Shown piece by piece: positions 8,468 through 18,170 of a DNA stretch of 64,000 nt; position 1 is the first letter of the stretch, and each line of letters starts with the position of its first letter. The stretch is from UBA5794 sp963714375. GTDB lineage: Bacteria; Actinomycetota; Acidimicrobiia; Spongiisociales; UBA5794. Where the stretch lies: NCBI GenBank assembly GCA_963714375.1, contig CAVQOG010000006.1:496001-560000 (forward strand). The letters run 5' to 3'. The position numbers and the translations under genes are program-made. A model generated the notes under the pieces. It was not told the DNA's origin, did not search any database, and saw nothing but the letters and a program-made list of their open reading frames with translations.

Positions 8468-10375
8468 TCACCGCCCGTTGATGTGCCGGGCGTGCCAGTC
8501 AAGGATGGCCTCGAAACGATCAACGCGATGCCTTGGACTTCCTGACCGCGACATCTCATGACCCTCACCGTGGGGAAACAGCAACAGTTCGGTCTCGACC
8601 CCGTTTGTGTACAGCAGCGTGAACAGTTGCTGACCTTGCTCGAGTGGACAGCGGAAGTCGTCTTCGGCATGGATCACGAGTGTTGGCGTTGTGACCGTGT
8701 GTGCACGGGACAGGGTGCTTCCGGCCCAGAGTGTGTCAACCCCGTGTGGCATCGAATCGTCGAGATACAGCTCGACAAACCATGGGATGTCCGAAGTCCC
8801 GGCGAACGACACCCAGTTGTACACGCCGCGTTCGGCTACGGCCGAGCGATAGTTCTGGTCCATCGATGTGACCATCACCGTGGCGAGTCCACCGTAGGAA
8901 CCGCCCATGATGCCCATTCGGTCAGTATCGAGGCGAGAAAACTGCTTCGCGGCTTCGTATGGGGCACGCGACAGGTCGAGATGATCCGGCGGCACCTCGT
9001 CACTCCACGAGCCGAGATTGGCAACCACATGGTCGTATCCATAGCCAGACGAGCCGCGCGGGTTCACGGCAACGACCCCGTATCCAGCACCGACTGCCAC
9101 TTGGAACTCGTCGAAGAATCCCCACGTGTACTGAGCTGCTGGTCCACCGTGAATGTGGAACAGCAGCGGAACCTTCTCGTCGCCTTCGGGCAGATACACC
9201 CACCCGTGGACTGGGGCACCATCGGATTCAAACGTGAACTCGTGGGGCTCAGCGAGGTCGGCTTGCGACGTGAACTCAGTGTTGAGGTCACTGAGAATCG
9301 ATTCTGTTCCATCGACAATTCGGTGGATCTCGCCAGGCTCGGTTGGTGTTGAAACCGTGACCATGATCTCAGACAGTTCGGTCCGATCGGCGAATCCGGT
9401 GACGACCCTCCTGCCGGTGACGAGCATCTCAACGGAGTCATCCGTAACGGCGGCCACCGATTGCGCACCTCGATCCTCGACGAGGCACACAACTCGTTCG
9501 CGACCGGTTGGTCGTGGACTGGTGGCCGATCCCGCCTGTCCGGCCTCCACAAGATGATGCTCGAGGTGTGTCAGCGGAGTTAGGGTCCCGTCGCTCTCAA
9601 CATGATGGAACTGCGCAAGATCGAGCGTGATCCGATCACCGATGGAACCGGCCACGAGCAGAGATCCGTCTGGTGCGTATCCGCACCATTGCCAGGTACC
9701 GACCGGAGTCCGCACCGTCGTCGATCCGGTAGCGGCGTCAACCGTGGCGATATGACCAACGGGATTGATCCAGTGCCGCGGGTCTGTTGAGGTCAGGTAC
9801 GAGATCGAATCGTCGTCCGGGTTCCACGCAGGATGCGTTTCGGACCATCGGCCCGACGTCAACTGCCTCGCTTGGTTCGTTGCGACATCGATCAACCAGA
9901 TGTGGGACCGCTTGTTGTAGGTCCATGACTTGTCGTCATAGCGGAATGCCGGATCAGCAATTCTTCGTGGTGAGCGGATTCGCTCTTCGTCGCTTTCGAA
10001 CCCATCGATGTAATTGGGAACGACCGCAGCGATATGTGTTCCATCCCACGACCATGCGAATTCGGCCACACCACACGCAAAGTCGGTGAGCACCGTCGGG
10101 CTTCCATCGGATCCACGAATTGCGAGCTGTTGTGGTTCATCGTTGTGCGCTGCGTGTAGGTACGCGAGCGTTCCATCAACCGAATAGCGCGGTGACGTGT
10201 CACCCGGACCATCACTGATCGGGAACGTGTCAAGCCCGTTCCACATCCACAGGGTCTTGACGTACCGATCAGCTTCAAAATCCATCTGGGATACGCCGAA
10301 GACCACCTTGTTCTGGAATGGGTGCCCTTGGATGTCGGAGGGAAGGCGGAAATCGCCCAACTGATCTGGTCGCAT
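8468..10375 (-). CDS. S9-family (prolyl-oligopeptidase type) serine peptidase
   Basis: A 635-residue cytoplasmic-looking protein without a signal peptide. The N-terminal 370 residues contain repeated beta-propeller blades of the dipeptidyl-peptidase/acyl-aminoacyl-peptidase type (for example RSHIWLIDVATNQARQLT). The C-terminal alpha/beta-hydrolase domain has GGSYGG with the nucleophile at about residue 493, then VIHAEDDFRCP (Asp) and PHGEGHEMSR (His). Such enzymes release peptides or acylated residues from short peptides. The start chosen is ATG 10375; an earlier in-frame start at 10432 is possible but overlaps the pgpA start. Confidence 0.9.
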   Translation of the reverse strand: MRPDQLGDFRLPSDIQGHPFQNKVVFGVSQMDFEADRYVKTLWMWNGLDTFPISDGPGDTSPRYSVDGTLAYLHAAHNDEPQQLAIRGSDGSPTVLTDFACGVAEFAWSWDGTHIAAVVPNYIDGFESDEERIRSPRRIADPAFRYDDKSWTYNKRSHIWLIDVATNQARQLTSGRWSETHPAWNPDDDSISYLTSTDPRHWINPVGHIATVDAATGSTTVRTPVGTWQWCGYAPDGSLLVAGSIGDRITLDLAQFHHVESDGTLTPLTHLEHHLVEAGQAGSATSPRPTGRERVVCLVEDRGAQSVAAVTDDSVEMLVTGRRVVTGFADRTELSEIMVTVSTPTEPGEIHRIVDGTESILSDLNTEFTSQADLAEPHEFTFESDGAPVHGWVYLPEGDEKVPLLFHIHGGPAAQYTWGFFDEFQVAVGAGYGVVAVNPRGSSGYGYDHVVANLGSWSDEVPPDHLDLSRAPYEAAKQFSRLDTDRMGIMGGSYGGLATVMVTSMDQNYRSAVAERGVYNWVSFAGTSDIPWFVELYLDDSMPHGVDTLWAGSTLSRAHTVTTPTLVIHAEDDFRCPLEQGQQLFTLLYTNGVETELLLFPHGEGHEMSRSGSPRHRVDRFEAILDWHARHINGR

Positions 10376-10431
10376 GATTGTCTCTCGTCGAGCGGTCACC
10401 CTACGGGGGGCAACCGCTCTACCGTGTGGCA

Positions 10432-10884
10432 ATGCATCGATTCGTAGCGTCAGGATTCTTCGTCGGGTTGGTCCCCTCGCGGCTGTGGGGATCCGACAAT
10501 GGTGCTGGGACGTTCGGAGCGGGTCTGGCTGCGGCCTTTGGCCTTGTCTGGTGGCATCAGCCGTGGTGGATCCACGTCGCTGTATTCATGGTGTTCTTCG
10601 GGCTGTCAATGTGGTCTGCCGCCCCGTTTGCTGACAACCATGCGGATCCGGGCTGGATCGTGATCGACGAGATGGCCGGAACATTCATTGCGGTGATCGG
10701 TCTCGCCGGTATTCCATGGATTGTGGCGGTGGTCGTGGCACGGCTCGCCGATATCTTCAAGGTACTCCCGGGAGTCCCTCGGGCCGAACGACTGCCAGGC
10801 GCCCTCGGTATCACCATGGATGACGTCATTGCGGGGTGCTACGGCCTTGGTGCGGGATGGCTGACCTGGTGGGTGCTGCAATGA
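10432..10884 (+). CDS. pgpA: Phosphatidylglycerophosphatase A
   Basis: A 150-residue membrane protein with the PgpA family motifs in order: GLVPSRLWGSDNGAGTFGA, DPGWIVIDEMAG, and a conserved C-terminal PRAERLPGALGITMDDVIAG. PgpA removes the phosphate from phosphatidylglycerophosphate in phospholipid synthesis. The chosen start ATG 10432 places the conserved N terminus correctly. Its stop overlaps the ATG of the ABC ATPase gene (ATGA at 10881), so the three plus-strand genes form one unit. Confidence 0.9.
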   Translation: MHRFVASGFFVGLVPSRLWGSDNGAGTFGAGLAAAFGLVWWHQPWWIHVAVFMVFFGLSMWSAAPFADNHADPGWIVIDEMAGTFIAVIGLAGIPWIVAVVVARLADIFKVLPGVPRAERLPGALGITMDDVIAGCYGLGAGWLTWWVLQ

Positions 10885-11762
10885 CGAACACTGCCGTGGT
10901 CACAGCATCCCTCACGAAACGGTACGGGGTAACTTCCGCGCTCAACAACGTCAGTATTTCCGTGGAGCATGGAAGTGTCTACGGACTGGTCGGCCCAAAC
11001 GGCGCTGGCAAGACCACATTGCTCTCCCTCCTTGCAGGGCTACGTCAGCCGACGTCAGGTTCGTTGACGGTTGGTGCGCTCAACCTTGGTGTCCTTCCAG
11101 ACACGCCACTGTTCGATCGCTGGCTCACAGGCCACGAAGTAGTCGCATTGGCCCACAATCTCGCCCCGACGGATATCCCGCGCTCTCGGATCGATGAAGT
11201 GCTCGATGGTGCCGGCCTGCACGACGCAAAGCATCGCAAGGTCGGTGGATACTCGCGAGGCATGCTGCAGCGACTGGGGCTCGCCTCGACGGTTGTTGGC
11301 GATCCCGACCTGATTCTGCTCGACGAACCAGCTGCGGCCCTCGACCCGCGCGGACGTCGTGAGGTACTGGACATCGTCACCGAGTTGCGTGGTCGCTCGA
11401 CCGTGATCTTCTCGAGCCACATACTCGACGACGTTCAACAGGTCTGCGACACCATCGGCATTCTCTCTGGGGGCGAGTTGGTGTACGAGGGCTCCCTTGA
11501 TCGGCTGCTCGCCATCCATGGGACGGACCGAACCTACTGGATCGAAACTTCGGATCCCGAAGCTGTCCGTCGCTCACTCACCGGTGAGGCCTGGGTGGCT
11601 TCTACGACCCTCGAAGCATCCGGCGTAACCGTTGTTGGATCCACATCCGATGCAATCCGGGCATCGATTGTCCCGTTCGTGGGTTCCCTTGAGGCTGAAA
11701 TCACCGCTGTCACCCCGGTGCGTCGCTCCCTCGAGGACGTTTTCCTGCAGGTGACACAATGA
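10881..11762 (+). CDS. ABC transporter ATP-binding protein
   Basis: A 293-residue ATPase. VGPNGAGKTTLL is Walker A, YSRGMLQRLGLA the signature segment, LILLDEPAAALDP Walker B, and SSHILDD the switch His. The length and the C-terminal 80-residue extension are those of ABC-2 type export systems of the CcmA/NatA group. It probably energises the permease encoded next, with which it shares an ATGA overlap at 11759. The cargo is unknown. Confidence 0.92.
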   Translation: MTNTAVVTASLTKRYGVTSALNNVSISVEHGSVYGLVGPNGAGKTTLLSLLAGLRQPTSGSLTVGALNLGVLPDTPLFDRWLTGHEVVALAHNLAPTDIPRSRIDEVLDGAGLHDAKHRKVGGYSRGMLQRLGLASTVVGDPDLILLDEPAAALDPRGRREVLDIVTELRGRSTVIFSSHILDDVQQVCDTIGILSGGELVYEGSLDRLLAIHGTDRTYWIETSDPEAVRRSLTGEAWVASTTLEASGVTVVGSTSDAIRASIVPFVGSLEAEITAVTPVRRSLEDVFLQVTQ

Positions 11763-12499
11763 ATCTGTGGAAGCTCGAATGGCTTCGGATGATCAGGACC
11801 TTCCGGTTTCTCATCATTCCTGGCCTCTTCGTTGTCTCAGGGATCCTGGGACCGGTGCTTGCCCGGTTCCTGCCTGACCTCATCAGGGAGGTGGGAAACG
11901 GCGTTGAGATCACCCTCCCCGATCCGACTCCGTATGAGGGAATTGTTCAGTATCTCGGCAACGTCGAGCAGCTCGGTCTCCTCGGTGTCGCCATCTTTGC
12001 GGCAATGACGGTTGCATTCGATGCCAAACGCGAGATCGCCGTGTTTCTTCGGTCACGAGCATCGATTCCGGCCATTCTCACACCGCGCCTCGTGTCGATC
12101 TACGCCCTCACCGTTGTCTCAGTCGCACTCGGAACGGTTGTCGCTATTGCGATGACCGAACTGCTCCTGGGTACTCCACCGGTCAGCGATGTCGTGGTTG
12201 GTGCGGCCCTATACGCGTTGTACCTTGGTTATGTGATCGGTGTCACAACTGCTATTTCCTCGTTCATTCGTTCCGTGCTGGTCACAGCGATCCTTTCCGT
12301 GGTGGCCATCATCATCTCGGGTCTTCTCACGCTGATCCCGAGTATCGGTGCATGGTTGCCGTCTGAGCTTTCCGGGGCCACGATCGCGCTCATGGACGGA
12401 GGCGATTTCGTATACGTCGGATCGATACTGGTCACTGCAGCCGTATCTGCTGGCCTGATCTGGCTGTCGATCTACCGACTCGATCAGCGTGAAATCTGA
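11759..12499 (+). CDS. ABC-2 type transporter permease
   Basis: A 246-residue membrane protein with about six hydrophobic segments (starting FLIIPGLFVVSGILGPVLA). A short N-terminal amphipathic stretch, then a TM helix, a periplasmic loop and a bundle of five helices, is the ABC-2 permease plan. Its neighbour at 10881 supplies the ATPase. The gene ends against an inverted repeat that separates it from the convergent serA gene. Confidence 0.8.
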   Translation: MNLWKLEWLRMIRTFRFLIIPGLFVVSGILGPVLARFLPDLIREVGNGVEITLPDPTPYEGIVQYLGNVEQLGLLGVAIFAAMTVAFDAKREIAVFLRSRASIPAILTPRLVSIYALTVVSVALGTVVAIAMTELLLGTPPVSDVVVGAALYALYLGYVIGVTTAISSFIRSVLVTAILSVVAIIISGLLTLIPSIGAWLPSELSGATIALMDGGDFVYVGSILVTAAVSAGLIWLSIYRLDQREI

Positions 12500-12503
12500 A
12501 GAT

Positions 12504-12527
12504 CGACATGGCAGAGCTGCCATGTCG
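12504..12527. terminator. Bidirectional hairpin between the ABC exporter and serA
   Basis: An 11-base perfect inverted repeat, CGACATGGCAG and CTGCCATGTCG, separated by two bases, fills the 34-base gap between two convergent genes. There is no T-run, but position and symmetry suit a terminator serving both strands. Confidence 0.6.
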
Positions 12528-12533
12528 AGGTGA

Positions 12534-14144
12534 CTACGGCAGCTCGATGTAGCGAACCGCTGCGATGCCGTCGAGACTCCTGATCCGTTCGACACACTCG
12601 GCATCGAGCACGGCTTCGAGGGCGATCCCCATCATGGCCCCGCCTCCGTTTGAGGCACGTCCGACAACCATGTCGGCAATGTTGTGCCCTCGGTCGCCGA
12701 GGTAGGTCCCAACCCTCCCGATACAGCCTGGCGAATCGTCGTTGCGGACGAGGAGCATGTGGTGGGTCAGGGGAACCTCGACGGCAAAATTGTCAACACC
12801 AACCAGCACTGCGCCCTTTCGCGACATGAAGGTGCCAGCGATCGTTCGATGCCTGCCCCCAACGACACCGCTGAGGCGGATAACCGACTGGTAGTCCTCT
12901 ACTTCGGGTTGGGCCTCCTCAACAACGGTGACGCCTTTGGCCGCCGCGATGAGCGGAGCGTTCACATACGACACAGCCTCATCTGTCGCCCCGGCAAGCG
13001 CCCCCTTGAGAGCGGACAACGCAAGGGGCCTGACGGGCTCATGCGCGAGGTGACCCTTTGCGGTGACGACCAATTCGTTCGGAAGTCCCTTGGCGTGCAC
13101 AACAAAGATTCTGCCAAGCTGTTCGGCGAGGGCAAGGAACGGTTTGACTTCGGGCGAGACGGTTGGTCCGATATCAAGGTTGACCGCTGAGAGAACAAGC
13201 TGACCAGAGAGGGCATCTGCAACGGCGTGCGCAACGGCGATACCCGCTTTGTCCTGGGCCTCCTTGGTGCTCGCACCTAGATGCGGTGTAACAGTCACTT
13301 GTGGTATCCCGAACAGCGGGCTGTCCGTGGTCGGCTCCGTGTCAAAAACATCGATGGCTGCACCACCACACTTCCCCGATAGCAGCGCCTCGGCAAGGTC
13401 GGCCTCGTTTACGATCCCGCCGCGTGCCACGTTGATGATCCTGACACCGTCCTTCATCGCCGCGATTGACTCGGCGTTGATGATGTTCTCGGTATCAGCA
13501 GTCCGTGGGAGGTGAACCGTGAGGACATCGGCGGTGGCAAAAACATCGACGAGCGGCATGAGCTCAACACCAAGCCTTCGGGCACGTTCATCTGAGATGT
13601 ACGGATCGTAAGCGATGATGTGCATGCCGAACGATGATGCACGCTGTGCCACCAATGTGCCGATCTTGCCGAGCCCCAAAATGCCAAGGGTCTTGCCGTG
13701 GAGTTCCATCCCCTGGAACTGCTTGCGGTCCCATCGTCCTTCCCGAAGACTCCGGTCAGCCTCGGCCACACGCCGCGCCTGCGCCAGGAGAAGGGCCATC
13801 GTGTGCTCCGCAGCCGAAATGGTGTTGGCGTTCGGTGCGTTGACCACAAGCACACCGCGTTCGGTTGCAGCGTCAAGGTCGATGTTGTCGACCCCGATTC
13901 CAGCTCGTCCGATGACCTCAAGGGACGGAGCCGCCTCGATCATTTCGCGATCGACCTGCGTCGCTGAACGGACAATGAGCCCAGCAGCGTCGCTGAGCGA
14001 GGCAAGAACGGCGCTTCGGTCGGCACCAACAAGATCGATGACATCGCATTCGGCGTTGAGAGCGGAGATTCCCGCTTCTGCGATCGCTTCGGCCACCACG
14101 ACCCTGTGACGCTGCTTTGGAGTGTCGCTCGACATGCCTGTCAC
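12534..14144 (-). CDS. serA: D-3-phosphoglycerate dehydrogenase
   Basis: A 536-residue protein of the long (type I) class. The N-terminal half is a D-2-hydroxyacid dehydrogenase: GRAGIGVDNIDL, then the NAD-binding GLGKIGTLVAQ, and the catalytic HLGAST. An intervening domain follows, and a C-terminal ACT domain (about residues 460-536, RNDDSPGCIGRVG onwards) probably senses serine. It catalyses the first committed step of serine synthesis. The GTG at 14144 overlaps the gatB stop; an ATG three codons later is an alternative. Serine biosynthesis and tRNA amidation genes thus share a transcript. Confidence 0.95.
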   Translation of the reverse strand: MTGMSSDTPKQRHRVVVAEAIAEAGISALNAECDVIDLVGADRSAVLASLSDAAGLIVRSATQVDREMIEAAPSLEVIGRAGIGVDNIDLDAATERGVLVVNAPNANTISAAEHTMALLLAQARRVAEADRSLREGRWDRKQFQGMELHGKTLGILGLGKIGTLVAQRASSFGMHIIAYDPYISDERARRLGVELMPLVDVFATADVLTVHLPRTADTENIINAESIAAMKDGVRIINVARGGIVNEADLAEALLSGKCGGAAIDVFDTEPTTDSPLFGIPQVTVTPHLGASTKEAQDKAGIAVAHAVADALSGQLVLSAVNLDIGPTVSPEVKPFLALAEQLGRIFVVHAKGLPNELVVTAKGHLAHEPVRPLALSALKGALAGATDEAVSYVNAPLIAAAKGVTVVEEAQPEVEDYQSVIRLSGVVGGRHRTIAGTFMSRKGAVLVGVDNFAVEVPLTHHMLLVRNDDSPGCIGRVGTYLGDRGHNIADMVVGRASNGGGAMMGIALEAVLDAECVERIRSLDGIAAVRYIELP

Positions 14145-15640
14145 TCGCCCTTGGTCCGGTCTCGAAGGAGCTGTTGCACCACTGTCGGGTCAGCTTTGCC
14201 GCCCATGTGACGCATCACCTGCCCCATGAGAAACCCGATTGGCTTGCTGTCACCAGCGGCAATCTTGTCCACCGCCTCAGGGTTGTCTGCGAGAACCATA
14301 TCAACGGCTTCAAGGATCGCACCTTCGTCGGAGACCTGGAGAAGGTCACGCGCAGCGGCAATGTCGTTCGGGGATCCCTCACCAGCCATCGCAGCCGTGA
14401 GGACATCCTTTCCTGCCGTCGATGACAGCTTGCCATCGTTCATCATCGCTGCGAGCTCGATGAGATGCTCAGCAGTGAGATCCGAGTCGCTGACCTCGAT
14501 CTCCTCACGTCGGGACCATGCAATGACTTCACCAGTCAGCCAGTTCCCGATCAGCTTTCCAGACGCTCCCCCAGCAACGGCGGCCTCAAAGAGATGGGCA
14601 AGGTCAGGATTATCAGAGAGGATCTCAGCTGTTCCTGGGTCGACTCCTGCACGGGAGAAACGTGCCCGCATCTGCGCCGGAAGTTCCGGGAGTGAAGCCT
14701 TGACCCTCTCCTTCCACTGTGCAGAAACCTCGAGTGGGAGAAGGTCCGGGTCCTGGAAGTAGCGGTAGTCCTCCGATTCTTCCTTGACGCGCATGGATGA
14801 TGTCACGCCCGTGTCTTCGTTCCAGTGTCGGGTCTCCTGGACGACTACCCCACCACTTTCGAGAACACCGATCTGGCGGTCAATCTCAAAAGCAATGGCA
14901 CGCTGGAGGGATCGAAGCGAGTTCACGTTTTTCGTCTCGCTCCTCGTCCCGAGTGTGTCGGTACCAACGCGCCGGACGGAGACGTTTGCATCGAATCGCA
15001 TCGAGCCGGCCTCAAGCTTCGCGTCAGACACACCAAGGGCAAGCACGATCCTCTGCAGTTCGGCACCGTAGGCTCTGGCCTGTTCAGGTGACCGGATATC
15101 GGGCTCAGTCACGATCTCGACAAGGGGAATCCCGGCTCGATTGAAGTCGAGGAGCGTGTGGTCCGCATCGTGGATACGCCCGCCACCATCCCCGACATGG
15201 GAGCTCTTGCCGGTGTCCTCTTCCATATGAACCCGAGTAATCCCGATCGTTGTCTGCTTGCCGTCCACATCCACGTCGAGGGATCCGAACTCACACACCG
15301 GGAATGTGTACTGGCTGATCTGGTAGTTCTTCGGGAGGTCCGGGTAGAAGTAGTTCTTCCGATAGAACAGGGACGATTCGTTGATCGTGCACCCAAGCGC
15401 CGTTCCGATGGTCACAATCCCCTCGATTGCCTGCTCGTTCGGTACGGGCAGTGCACCGGGGAGCGCGAGACACACGGGGCAGCACGCCGTGTTGGGTTCA
15501 TCAGGGATGTCGGCGGGGCAGCCACAGAACATTTTTGATTTGGTCGAAAGCTCGACGTGTGTTTCGATGCCGATGACCGCCTCCCATGCGGGTGCAGCGT
15601 TCTTCGTCACTGGCTTCGTTGGCATTGGCTTGGTTGTCAC
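14141..15640 (-). CDS. gatB: Aspartyl/glutamyl-tRNA(Asn/Gln) amidotransferase subunit B
   Basis: A 499-residue protein with the GatB signatures EAVIGIETHVELSTKSKMFC, the zinc-ligand segment CCPVCLALPGALPVPN and RSETKNVNSLRS. The C-terminal YqeY-like domain ends in GFLMGQVMRHMGGKADP. GatB activates the misacylated Glu-tRNA-Gln and, with GatA-derived ammonia, converts it to Gln-tRNA-Gln. Both neighbours are joined by GTGA overlaps. Confidence 0.97.
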   Translation of the reverse strand: MTTKPMPTKPVTKNAAPAWEAVIGIETHVELSTKSKMFCGCPADIPDEPNTACCPVCLALPGALPVPNEQAIEGIVTIGTALGCTINESSLFYRKNYFYPDLPKNYQISQYTFPVCEFGSLDVDVDGKQTTIGITRVHMEEDTGKSSHVGDGGGRIHDADHTLLDFNRAGIPLVEIVTEPDIRSPEQARAYGAELQRIVLALGVSDAKLEAGSMRFDANVSVRRVGTDTLGTRSETKNVNSLRSLQRAIAFEIDRQIGVLESGGVVVQETRHWNEDTGVTSSMRVKEESEDYRYFQDPDLLPLEVSAQWKERVKASLPELPAQMRARFSRAGVDPGTAEILSDNPDLAHLFEAAVAGGASGKLIGNWLTGEVIAWSRREEIEVSDSDLTAEHLIELAAMMNDGKLSSTAGKDVLTAAMAGEGSPNDIAAARDLLQVSDEGAILEAVDMVLADNPEAVDKIAAGDSKPIGFLMGQVMRHMGGKADPTVVQQLLRDRTKGE

Positions 15641-17121
15641 GGTGCAACCACCTGAGAAGACGCGAGCACCGCCCGCTGCGTGAACCCGGCCAGGGATTCA
15701 ACTGCGGACGCAACCCGATACATGACCTCCTCGCCAAGCGCCGGAGCCATGATCTGGAACCCGATCGGAAGTCCAGCATCATCGACGCCGATCGGGACCG
15801 AAATCGCCGGGTCACCTGCGAGGTTGGATGGAATCGTGCACACATCTGAGTAGTACATCGCGATCGGATCGGCGGCCCTTTCCCCGACCGGGAATGCAGT
15901 GGTCGGGCTTGTCGGAGAGATCAACACGTCGACCTTCTCGTATGCTGCCGCGAAATCGTTCCGTACGAGAGTCCGTACCCGCTGCGCCTGGCCATAGAAG
16001 GCGTCGTAGTAGCCCGCAGACAGGGCGTACGTGCCAAGAAGAATCCGGCGGATGACCTCAGGTCCGAAACCTTCAGCTCGCGAATGCGCCATCATGTCCT
16101 CGGTCGTTCCCTCAAAATGTGAGCGGTGGCCGTATCGCACACCGTCGAACCTGGCGAGGTTCGCTGAACATTCCGCTGGTGCAATCAGGTAGTAGGCCGA
16201 AAGCGCATACTCCGAGCTTGGAAGCGACACGTCGACGAGTTCTGCTCCGGCAGATGCGAGCTGTGCAGCCGTAGCGGACACGGCAGCCTTGACTTGGGGA
16301 TCGATACCCTCACCCATGAGTTCGGTGACGATCCCGACCCTGAGCCCCTTGACCCCCACTTCGAGAGAGCTTGCGAGATTTGGGACGGGGCCATCGATGG
16401 ATGTCGAGTCATAGTGATCCCAGCCGGCGATCGCATCCAGGATTACGGCGGAATCTGCCACCGATCTGGCGAATGGACCGATCTGGTCGAGCGATGAAGC
16501 AAAAGCAATCAGTCCGTAGCGAGACACAAGACCATACGTCGGCTTCATACCAACGACACCGCATAGGGCTGCTGGCTGACGGATTGATCCACCGGTGTCG
16601 GATCCGAGCGCACCAAACGCCGAACCTACCGCAACGGTTGCGGCCGAGCCACCCGAAGAACCGCCGGGTACGTAATCCGGGTTCCACGGATTGCGGGTCT
16701 CACCGTACGCCGAGTTCTCTGTCGACGAGCCCATGGCGAATTCGTCCAGATTCGTCTTGCCAGTCAGAACTGCTCCGGCCTCCTTGAGCCTTCGTACGAC
16801 CGTTGCATCGTACGGCGGTTTCCAGCCCGCGAGGATTTGCGACGACGCTGTCGTAGTCACACCCTTCGTGCACATGTTGTCCTTGAGCGCAATCGGGATG
16901 CCCTGCAGCGGACCAACATCGCTTCCGTCTGCGAAAGCAGCATCGGCCGATTCGGCTGCCGCACGCGCACCCTCTGCATCAAGTGTCAGATAGGCGTGAA
17001 GCTGTGCCTCAGTGATCGACGCCCGTCGAGTCACGGCATCGAGCAGGTCGACCGAGGAGAACTCGCCCCGCCGCAGGCCTGCGCCTGCATCAGCGATTGT
17101 GAGATCTGCAAGATCGGCCAT
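15637..17121 (-). CDS. gatA: Aspartyl/glutamyl-tRNA(Asn/Gln) amidotransferase subunit A
   Basis: A 494-residue amidase-signature protein. IPIALKDNMCTKG carries the catalytic lysine, GGSSGGSAATVA and the GSDTGGSIRQPAAL segment the cis-Ser and Ser nucleophile. It releases ammonia from glutamine for the GatB reaction. The ATG at 17121 is used; a longer in-frame start at 17205 would overlap gatC and adds unrelated residues. gatC ends two bases upstream. Confidence 0.97.
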   Translation of the reverse strand: MADLADLTIADAGAGLRRGEFSSVDLLDAVTRRASITEAQLHAYLTLDAEGARAAAESADAAFADGSDVGPLQGIPIALKDNMCTKGVTTTASSQILAGWKPPYDATVVRRLKEAGAVLTGKTNLDEFAMGSSTENSAYGETRNPWNPDYVPGGSSGGSAATVAVGSAFGALGSDTGGSIRQPAALCGVVGMKPTYGLVSRYGLIAFASSLDQIGPFARSVADSAVILDAIAGWDHYDSTSIDGPVPNLASSLEVGVKGLRVGIVTELMGEGIDPQVKAAVSATAAQLASAGAELVDVSLPSSEYALSAYYLIAPAECSANLARFDGVRYGHRSHFEGTTEDMMAHSRAEGFGPEVIRRILLGTYALSAGYYDAFYGQAQRVRTLVRNDFAAAYEKVDVLISPTSPTTAFPVGERAADPIAMYYSDVCTIPSNLAGDPAISVPIGVDDAGLPIGFQIMAPALGEEVMYRVASAVESLAGFTQRAVLASSQVVAP

Positions 17122-17123
17122 GG

Positions 17124-17408
17124 CTATCCGAGAATCCGTGGAACTCGAAACTGTCCATCGTGGCTGTCGGGAGCCTGTGACAGAAACGAATCGCGGTCGA
17201 GGCACACATCGATTTCATCAGCACGGAAGCCGTTGACGAGCGGAAGGGGGTGCGACGTCGGCTCCACCCCCTCCGTTGGGAGTCCTTGGACCCGTTCGGC
17301 ATGGACCAGGATGTCCTCAAGTTGGCTTCCGTACTCAGTGAGTTCTTTCTCAGTGAGAGCGATACGGGCGAGGTTCGCTACTTTGGCAATGTCAATTTCA
17401 ACTGGCAT
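17124..17408 (-). CDS. gatC: Aspartyl/glutamyl-tRNA(Asn/Gln) amidotransferase subunit C
   Basis: A 94-residue protein of normal GatC length. VANLARIALTEKELTEYGSQ is the helical signature, and the C-terminal half ends with the usual D-x-F-L-x-x-A-P-D stretch (DSFLSQAPDS). GatC clamps GatA to GatB. It is the first gene of gatC-gatA-gatB-serA. The start ATG 17408 is chosen on homology; the longer reading frame to 17540 runs into the divergent gene's leader. Confidence 0.95.
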   Translation of the reverse strand: MPVEIDIAKVANLARIALTEKELTEYGSQLEDILVHAERVQGLPTEGVEPTSHPLPLVNGFRADEIDVCLDRDSFLSQAPDSHDGQFRVPRILG

Positions 17409-17521
17409 GCCCACGATGGTACCGACGACCCGTTTCCTTGCGGCGAGCCCTGATTCCTTGCGACAGCCCTCGCGGTGGCCCCGTGACGGCGGAGAACCGG
17501 CACGACGGTACCGTGGCTCGC

Positions 17522-18166
17522 ATGCTCCCCCTTCCCTCAAGACGCGAACTCAGGCGGCGCCTTCCGCGGCTCGCCCTTGGCCTCGTCTTGTTCGGTGCCG
17601 GGGTTTCGTTGCAGGTCATCTCCGGCCTCGGACTCTCGCCGTGGGAAGTTCTTCATCAGGGAATCTCAAACCGAACAGGGATTCCGCTCGGCACCGTCGG
17701 CATCATCACCGGACTTGTTGTACTTCTGTTGTGGATTCCCCTCAAAGAACGGTTTGGTATCGGAACTGTCGCCAACATCGTCCTCATCGGCATTGTCATC
17801 GATCTCAGCCTCTGGCTCCTCCCCGAATCGGCGGACGATCTTGCGGTGCGATCCACTCTGCTGGTGTCTGGCATTCTCATCGTCGGAGTCGGATCGGGGC
17901 TCTATATCGGGGCGGGACTCGGACCGGGCCCTCGCGACGGGTTGATGACAGGACTCGCCAAGCGTGGAGCGAACATCGCTGTTGCCCGATTCGGGATCGA
18001 GATCACGGTGCTTGTCATCGGTTGGCTCCTCGGTGGAACCGTTGGCATCGGCACGGCGCTCTTTGCCTTCGGCATGGGACCGCTCATCGCGTTCTTTCTT
18101 CCGATGTTTGCCCTCGAACCACTCCAGCGGGACATCCCCAATGCCCACTTCGGAACCATTCAATGA
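17522..18166 (+). CDS. YczE/YitT-like integral membrane protein
   Basis: A 214-residue protein with five or six hydrophobic segments. GLGLSPWEVLHQGISNRTGIPLG and GLYIGAGLGPGPRDGLMTGL are the two repeat-like signatures of the YczE membrane family. The transported substrate or role is not known. Its start is uncertain: ATG 17522 follows a GTG 39 bases earlier. It is divergent from gatC and ends four bases from the dapE stop. Confidence 0.7.
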   Translation: MLPLPSRRELRRRLPRLALGLVLFGAGVSLQVISGLGLSPWEVLHQGISNRTGIPLGTVGIITGLVVLLLWIPLKERFGIGTVANIVLIGIVIDLSLWLLPESADDLAVRSTLLVSGILIVGVGSGLYIGAGLGPGPRDGLMTGLAKRGANIAVARFGIEITVLVIGWLLGGTVGIGTALFAFGMGPLIAFFLPMFALEPLQRDIPNAHFGTIQ

Positions 18167-18170
18167 GGAA

